Source: Lunularia cruciata
Taxonomy: Eukaryota > Streptophyta > Marchantiopsida > Lunulariales > Lunulariaceae
NCBI GenBank assembly: GCA_948567375.1
Contig: OX419761.1
Span: 45,732,243 to 45,796,242, forward strand
Reading direction: 5' to 3'
DNA: 64,000 bases
This document shows positions 58,915-64,000 of this stretch, piece by piece. Below the pieces are notes generated by a model that was given only the letters and a program-made list of their open reading frames with translations, did not search any database and was not told where the DNA came from. The first letter of the stretch is position 1. Each line of letters opens with the position of its first letter. The translations under genes were made by a program, and so were the position numbers.

Positions 58915-59860
58915 CTTAGACATATGATTGCTAGTCTGAATTTCCACTCTTGCTTTCTATTTTCAAAAATACATAAATATTGTAAATTTATATTTCATCA
59001 TATAGGTCTATACCTCTCTTGAGTAATCATCAATGAGAGATCCAAAGTATAGAGCTCTTGTTTTCTATGGAACAAGATCTAGTTCTTAAACATCATCCAA
59101 TGCAGATAGTCCAAACCTCCTTAAGGATTATGAACAATAATGCTAAAGCAGACTCTTCACTATATCTCAAAGATGCAAGTCCTGTAGATATCAAGTTTAT
59201 ATTCTTGATCCTTTTAGCAATTGATTCTTATGCAAACTTATGGACTTTTCTTACTCATGTGGTCAACAAGCATGCTGAAAAAATACTCTATAATATTGAG
59301 AAGCTATGTAGATATTGTAGATATAATTTAAATATATATGTTATAACCGATATTGTAAGATATTATAGCTATCAACCATTGTGTATCCCACTAGCTTGTA
59401 AAGATTCTTCACTCTCTTTACTTTCACCGCCATAAAAGAATTTTTCACATATTTCAAAAGTCCATCTTTAAAGACATACTTATATCCATTGAGTCAATCA
59501 CATCTATGGAAATCAAGGATTTTTTTCTTCACATCCAATACAAGTTATACATTTGACAAAGTCTCACCATCAAACATGTTGATTTTTATTGGACTTATCA
59601 TTATAGATTTTACAAGAAGCATCATTCCCCATAAATATCATTCTATCATTTTAGAGATTATAAGTGCAAAACCAATCTCTTTTTGTATCCAAATGATATG
59701 AATATGTAGAATATAAGATTCACACATGCTTGTAATGACTTATACCATTAGTAATAAAAAATTTACATCAATATCATTATTTGAATCTGCAAACCTAACT
59801 TGCTTTGATCATTGACTATTCTTTCATGTGAGGCTCATTTATCTTATTGCCAATCTTGTT
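58915..59860 (-). pseudogene. Copia protease to integrase relic
   Basis: From high to low coordinates on the minus strand: ISPIKINMFDGETLSNV (protease end), VLDVKKK, KVKRVKNLYKLVGYTMVD (pre-integrase, like the NLYxLxGxTV block), and FGSLIDDYSREV with YFxKxKARVEIQTSN (integrase core). The matches are weak but ordered, with many stops. The long plus frame 59058-59435 is only the antisense of this relic. Confidence 0.65.
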
Positions 59861-60686
59861 ATAGTCATTCTTGATACTTCCTACATTTTGAGATTCTTAA
59901 CATTTTGCTCTAATACTTAATTTACCTTGTGTATATTTAGATCTTGTTCTCCCCGTTCTATATATTCTCACCACTTTCTTATTTCTCACACTTCAGGCTT
60001 TCGAGTTGTTCTCCTCACTACTAATTGGGCTCCTTTTCATCACCCGAGATAGCAAAGCGGCAGTTGTTTCTTCAAGCTTACTACTACTTGGCCCCTTTTT
60101 CATGTTATGAGGTAGCAAAGCGGTAGTTGTTTCCTAAAGTTTCATACTGTATCCTACCAATACAGCAAGGTAATAACAAGATGCTCAAATGATGGGGTAA
60201 AGAAGTGAGTAGTAAGAGAGGTGCCTTATCTTTGTCCTACAATTTCATATCAACGTTTGAAAACTTAACAAGGATGGGGTAAAGCAGTGAGTAAAAGAAT
60301 CGCCCTATCTTTGTCCTCTAACCTCAATGACATTGAGAGTAGAAAGCTCCAATACAATCTGGTCGAATTATTCAAGTGTTCCCATTATGTTGGACCCTTC
60401 CTTCATTCTCAATGTATAGAGTTGATGCTTTTGTTTGTTGTGGTGCAAGTTCACCATATATAGATTATCAAACTTTGACCAAAGCTAAAAGGACAAAGTC
60501 TTTGTTCATGACATTATAGGGCATTTCATCAACCAGCATCACTCGAATAGTACTCATAGTCCATAAATTGAGTGGAAGGAGATCAATTTATGGAGGAACT
60601 TCTGACCATTCATCATATCCGTCGAGAAGTCAAATTTGAACAAAAAGATGAAATTTCAAATTTTCTATGCACACAATAGGCCTGCA
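59861..60686. other. Intergenic with small duplications
   Basis: GGTAGCAAAGCGGTAGTTGT occurs twice (about 60049 and 60110). GATGGGGTAAAGAAGTGAGT recurs at about 60272 with CAGTGAGT, followed in both by CTATCTTTGTCCT. These look like diverged tandem copies. No gene seen. Confidence 0.5.
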
Positions 60687-60918
60687 GGTGGCCGTGAGAG
60701 GTCTTCCAGATATGTATTTAAACTTGCTTTACCAAGCAAATTGATGTAGACACAAGAAGTGAAGGTGGGCGTGAGATGTCTTCCAGATATGTATCTAAAC
60801 TTGCTTTACCAAGCAAATTGATGTAGACACAAGAAGTGAAGGTGGGCGTGAGATGTCTTCCAGATATGTATTTAAACTTGCTTTACCAAGCAAGACTGAT
60901 GTACACACCAGAAGTGAA
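60687..60918. repeat. Three tandem copies of a 77-bp unit
   Basis: Units start at 60687, 60764 and 60841 and are more than 90 percent alike by eye; the third has one extra base and the most changes. Each contains the small hairpin CTTGCTTTACCAAGCAA. The array lies about 430-660 bp beyond the stop codon of the aspartic protease gene. Confidence 0.95.
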
Positions 60919-61351
60919 GCCAATTCTCTAAAATGTACCAAATATTTACATTGGCCGTTTAAAGAGAAATTGTACAGTGGTTCAGCAACTGAGCTGAGCT
61001 AACGTACTTACAAAGACCACATCCGAACTACTGATGCAGAGTATATTTAACGTGCTGTAACTTGACTCCCTGTACCTAAATTAACTAAGGCTCTTCACAT
61101 TTTGTGTTTGTCTACTTCGCACCAATGTGCACAAAAGAATGTGTATCGATTATGAATGTGAAACTGGACGCTTCAGGGGAAACTCCTTGGATAAGGACAG
61201 ATGCAAAAGCAACACTAAGGCTGAGATCTTCACAAGGCGCTTTTGTCTACCTGAGTTTGACCTCTTGCCGTATAAATGTGATCTTGTATTTCGGGCACAG
61301 AGGCTGTAACAAGCTAAATTTGTTCTAATGATAACAGTTGTTAACTGTAGT

Positions 61352-63076
61352 TTACAATGCACTGGTGCAATCTACCGGTGCAAATCCAAGTCGTGAGTTA
61401 CCCCTGTCATACACAACATGGAAATTTTGCTGCTGGAAGTTTCCTATAATGTTAATATTCTTCGATGGAACTGGGAGTAGCGCCAAGCAGTAGATTCTAT
61501 CATCTGGGTCTGCTCTGATGAAGTAATTCTTCAGGGGAAGTTCCATGACAGCATTGTCTTGAAAATGTATATTGAATGCAGGAAAATCTGGACTCTCAAC
61601 ATCAGAGATGTTGAAACACAGTTCTAGCACTGGAACGGAGCTTACCCTAGGATAGGTGACCAAATCCTGAAATTTCTGGCTGATCATGTCATACGCTTCT
61701 TGCTTGAAGTAGGTGAGAGTCGTCCCTGAATCGATTATAGAGCCTCCATATCCTTGAGGATCGATTTCCCAGGCACTATCTGAAATAGGCAAAAGCTCAC
61801 CTCCAATACTGACCCCTGTTATATTGACGTAGTAAAACGTATCTATGGGAGTGTTTCTCAGAAAAGGTGTCCATTGCATCTTATCCTCCAGTTTAGCATA
61901 GGCGGTATCTTCCCCGAAGATTAACGGAGACTTGACTTTCAAAGGGTTATCTCTGTTCACCAAACAGTAGGAAAACTTATTTCCAAAGAGACTGCCGATT
62001 TGAGAGACAAATGAAATAGCTCCCTGCCCGAGGCCAAGCAATCCTCCAGACCCTTGGAACAACCCCACGTTACTATACCCACAACCGAAAAGAATCTGCT
62101 CAATTTGAAGTGGAGCTCCTCCACTCACGTTGAAGGTGACAGTCTCGAGAGCAAAATCCCCTGTGGTGTTAGACTGATCTCCATAATAGTAGAAATACTT
62201 GCATACCCCTGGCTTCGCTGGCTTCGGTGCACACCGACCCTCCGGATCTTCCCCAAAACCACCTGCGGACTTACAGCTATCTGAATCGCAAGTGAGTGAC
62301 TCGTAACTAGATGATGCATTGGGATTAAAGTGCGACCCTTCCTGATGATAGCAGAGCTTGCAAGGATCACACTGCACCCACGTCAGATCGCTGCCTGTGT
62401 CGATTATCACTGAGATTAACCTCGGAGGAGAGCCCACAAAAAAGTCCATAAAATACTCCCCGGAGCCAAGCTGAACACCCGATCCCACAGTAGATTCAAA
62501 ATTGTATAGACCGTTTATTGTGGAGGTGGAGTTCCTAGCATTAGGATTACCGCCGTTCCTCCCCCCTGGATGTGTAATGTCAGGGAAACTGGACATTTCC
62601 TCCGCCTTGAGACTACCAGAGATTGCCTCTCCGAAAGCAACCTCAGCCTGCCTTGCAAATCTGTTCATCCTAAGGACGTCCCTGGCTAGTAATTGCCGCA
62701 ATGCTTCTTTCCTATGAATATTTGATTCCGAAATATGAGAGCTCCTATGCGCCATAGAGAGCCTAATTCCATCCCCACCTGCAGATCCTACTCCTTCCCC
62801 GAGTCTCCTAGCGATCACGGTCCTTCCACCAAATCCAGACTTCCCTACTCTTTCCACCACATTACGACTTCTCCCAATGTCACAACCTTCCGCCGCTGAG
62901 CTCAAAGATTGCAGTGGCACTCCTGCTACGGACGACCCTCCTCGCCGGCCGCAAGAAAGATGTGCTTTATGACAGGGGCCAGTTCCATCACACGTTGCTA
63001 GAATATTCACAGAGAAGCTTATCACCAATATCAACTGCAGCAATATCTGCCAAGGGCCATTAGCTGAATCCCCCAT
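61352..63076 (-). CDS. Nepenthesin-type aspartic protease (family A1B), intronless
   Basis: It encodes 574 residues, starting at ATG 63076-63074 and ending in TAA at 61352. Residues 8-28 (PWQILLQLILVISFSVNILA) form a likely signal peptide, so it should enter the secretory pathway. A long N-terminal part (30-200) includes a basic helical stretch (HRKEALRQLLARDVLRMNRF) typical of the propeptide. The catalytic domain follows: GEYFMDFFVGSPP (206-218), first active-site DTGS at Asp226, second DSGT at Asp449, flap Tyr about 298 (YYYGDQSNTTG), and LLGLGQGAISFVSQI. A Cys-rich insert from Cys236 (CDPCKLC) to Cys292 is the nepenthesin-type insertion of plant A1B proteases. The C-terminus (IIGNFQQQNFHVVYD, LGFAPVDC) is canonical. 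At 574 residues it is longer than the usual 430-500, because of the propeptide region. All key residues are present. Substrate unknown; relatives act in defence, development or cell-wall proteolysis. Confidence 0.96.
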   Translation of the reverse strand: MGDSANGPWQILLQLILVISFSVNILATCDGTGPCHKAHLSCGRRGGSSVAGVPLQSLSSAAEGCDIGRSRNVVERVGKSGFGGRTVIARRLGEGVGSAGGDGIRLSMAHRSSHISESNIHRKEALRQLLARDVLRMNRFARQAEVAFGEAISGSLKAEEMSSFPDITHPGGRNGGNPNARNSTSTINGLYNFESTVGSGVQLGSGEYFMDFFVGSPPRLISVIIDTGSDLTWVQCDPCKLCYHQEGSHFNPNASSSYESLTCDSDSCKSAGGFGEDPEGRCAPKPAKPGVCKYFYYYGDQSNTTGDFALETVTFNVSGGAPLQIEQILFGCGYSNVGLFQGSGGLLGLGQGAISFVSQIGSLFGNKFSYCLVNRDNPLKVKSPLIFGEDTAYAKLEDKMQWTPFLRNTPIDTFYYVNITGVSIGGELLPISDSAWEIDPQGYGGSIIDSGTTLTYFKQEAYDMISQKFQDLVTYPRVSSVPVLELCFNISDVESPDFPAFNIHFQDNAVMELPLKNYFIRADPDDRIYCLALLPVPSKNINIIGNFQQQNFHVVYDRGNSRLGFAPVDCTSAL

Positions 63077-64000
63077 GGCTCCGACAGTCTTCTTCTCTCC
63101 TGTTTTGATATGAATCCCCTACTATTTCTTAAATTTGTGCTTAGTACCAGTTCCGCCCATGAACGACTTCAAATGTCTCACAGAGACGACTGTCGCGAAG
63201 TCTCTGCTCGAGCGGAAATGATGAACTTTGGAATGGACCAGGCCGAAACTTGTGAGATAACAATAAATCTATGTACAAAGCTGCGAACACCAAAATGAAG
63301 TGAATCCAGTTGTACCGTATTCTCTTTTGGTCCCTACCACCCTCCGCGAACGACTCTTGAAGCCTGGAGCTATAAACCTGAAAGAACGATCGAACTTGTA
63401 ATCTCTAACCTAGAATATAGATCTCAGTAGCGGCTCCATAGCTTCTTACATACGCAAACACGGCAAAATCCACTTCGATTGGAAACGAATCTGCGAAACA
63501 GTGATGGAGAATTTCAGTCCCTCAAGCTCCTGCTGAATTCCAGTCGTTCAATAGAAGTGAATCCCACGCCGATCACCAGCTTCTCAAACTGTAGGGAGTA
63601 AAACTTAGAGCTTTAGTTATGGAGACGAGTGTTCCCGGCAGATCTCGCCCCGTCGCGATCGGCCCTCAAATTTGAATAGTGATAGGGTGAAGAAGCACCT
63701 CCGGGTTCACACGGTATCAATCAAGCACTCGAACGCCTGTTAGGCTCGTCTTCTTCTGCTCGCTCCTAGGAGCTCGGAACTGTCCTCCGAAGTAGGGCGT
63801 CAGTCACCACCCGCTCCTCTCTTGGAAGAATTATACAATCCACCTAAAAGGGAACTCAACAGACACGGACATGGACATCACCATCTGCAGAACCTCCCAA
63901 GGCCATAGTTGTCCTCACCACAAGTTGCATCTTCAAAGGCGAGAAGCAGTGGTAGGACTTAAGAAAATGGTAGGAAATAGCTTGTACTACACAGGGGTTT
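63077..64000. other. 5' flank of the aspartic protease gene
   Basis: It should contain the leader and promoter of the minus-strand protease gene. I found no clear TATA box within 300 bp of the ATG. No further gene is recognisable up to the window end; the plus frame 63110-63298 lacks motifs. Confidence 0.4.

Noticed and set aside
59058-59435. 125-codon plus-strand frame
   Set aside because: Antisense of the Copia protease-integrase relic.
60687-60918. CRISPR-like regular repeats
   Set aside because: The units are contiguous tandem copies without unique spacers, in a plant genome.

Overview
This is nuclear DNA of a land plant. The evidence is a plant-type nepenthesin-like aspartic protease, a plant bark-storage-protein-type member of the nucleoside phosphorylase superfamily with five GT-AG introns, a broken WAT1-type (plant EamA) transporter, a telo-box next to a TGGGCC element, and many decayed Copia retrotransposons. 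Introns are short (143-566 bp). The species cannot be told from the sequence; a non-flowering plant is possible, but that is inference. I see no bacterial operons, rRNA, tRNA or CRISPR.

Layout. 0-8.1 kb is AT-rich repeat debris: the end of an LTR, an array of GAAGCTTC motifs, a dispersed repeat and a non-LTR reverse transcriptase remnant. 8.6-13.5 kb holds broken plus-strand genes: a frameshifted WAT1-like transporter and a decayed protein built of tandem repeats. 14-19 kb has no gene I recognise. 19.6-20.9 kb is an intact intronless gene for a disordered protein with two TPR-like repeats. 26.6-27.4 kb is a long near-perfect inverted repeat. 30.6-34.4 kb is a minus-strand Copia relic. 34.9-37.8 kb is a six-exon gene for a secreted bark-storage/nucleoside-phosphorylase-like protein. 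39.6-43.7 kb holds nested Copia and LTR relics. 46.5-54.9 kb has dispersed repeats and short tandem duplications without a recognisable gene. 54.9-59.9 kb is more LTR and Copia debris. 61.4-63.1 kb (minus) is an intact aspartic protease gene, with a triple 77-bp tandem repeat past its 3' end.

Only three genes look functional (TPR-like, storage-protein-like, aspartic protease). They are about 14 kb and 24 kb apart, lie on both strands, and show no sign of acting in one pathway beyond two of them probably entering the secretory route. Most of the rest is transposon-derived. The most unusual unexplained elements are the about 850-bp inverted repeat (26595-27443) and a dispersed repeat with two conserved small hairpins, found about seven times.
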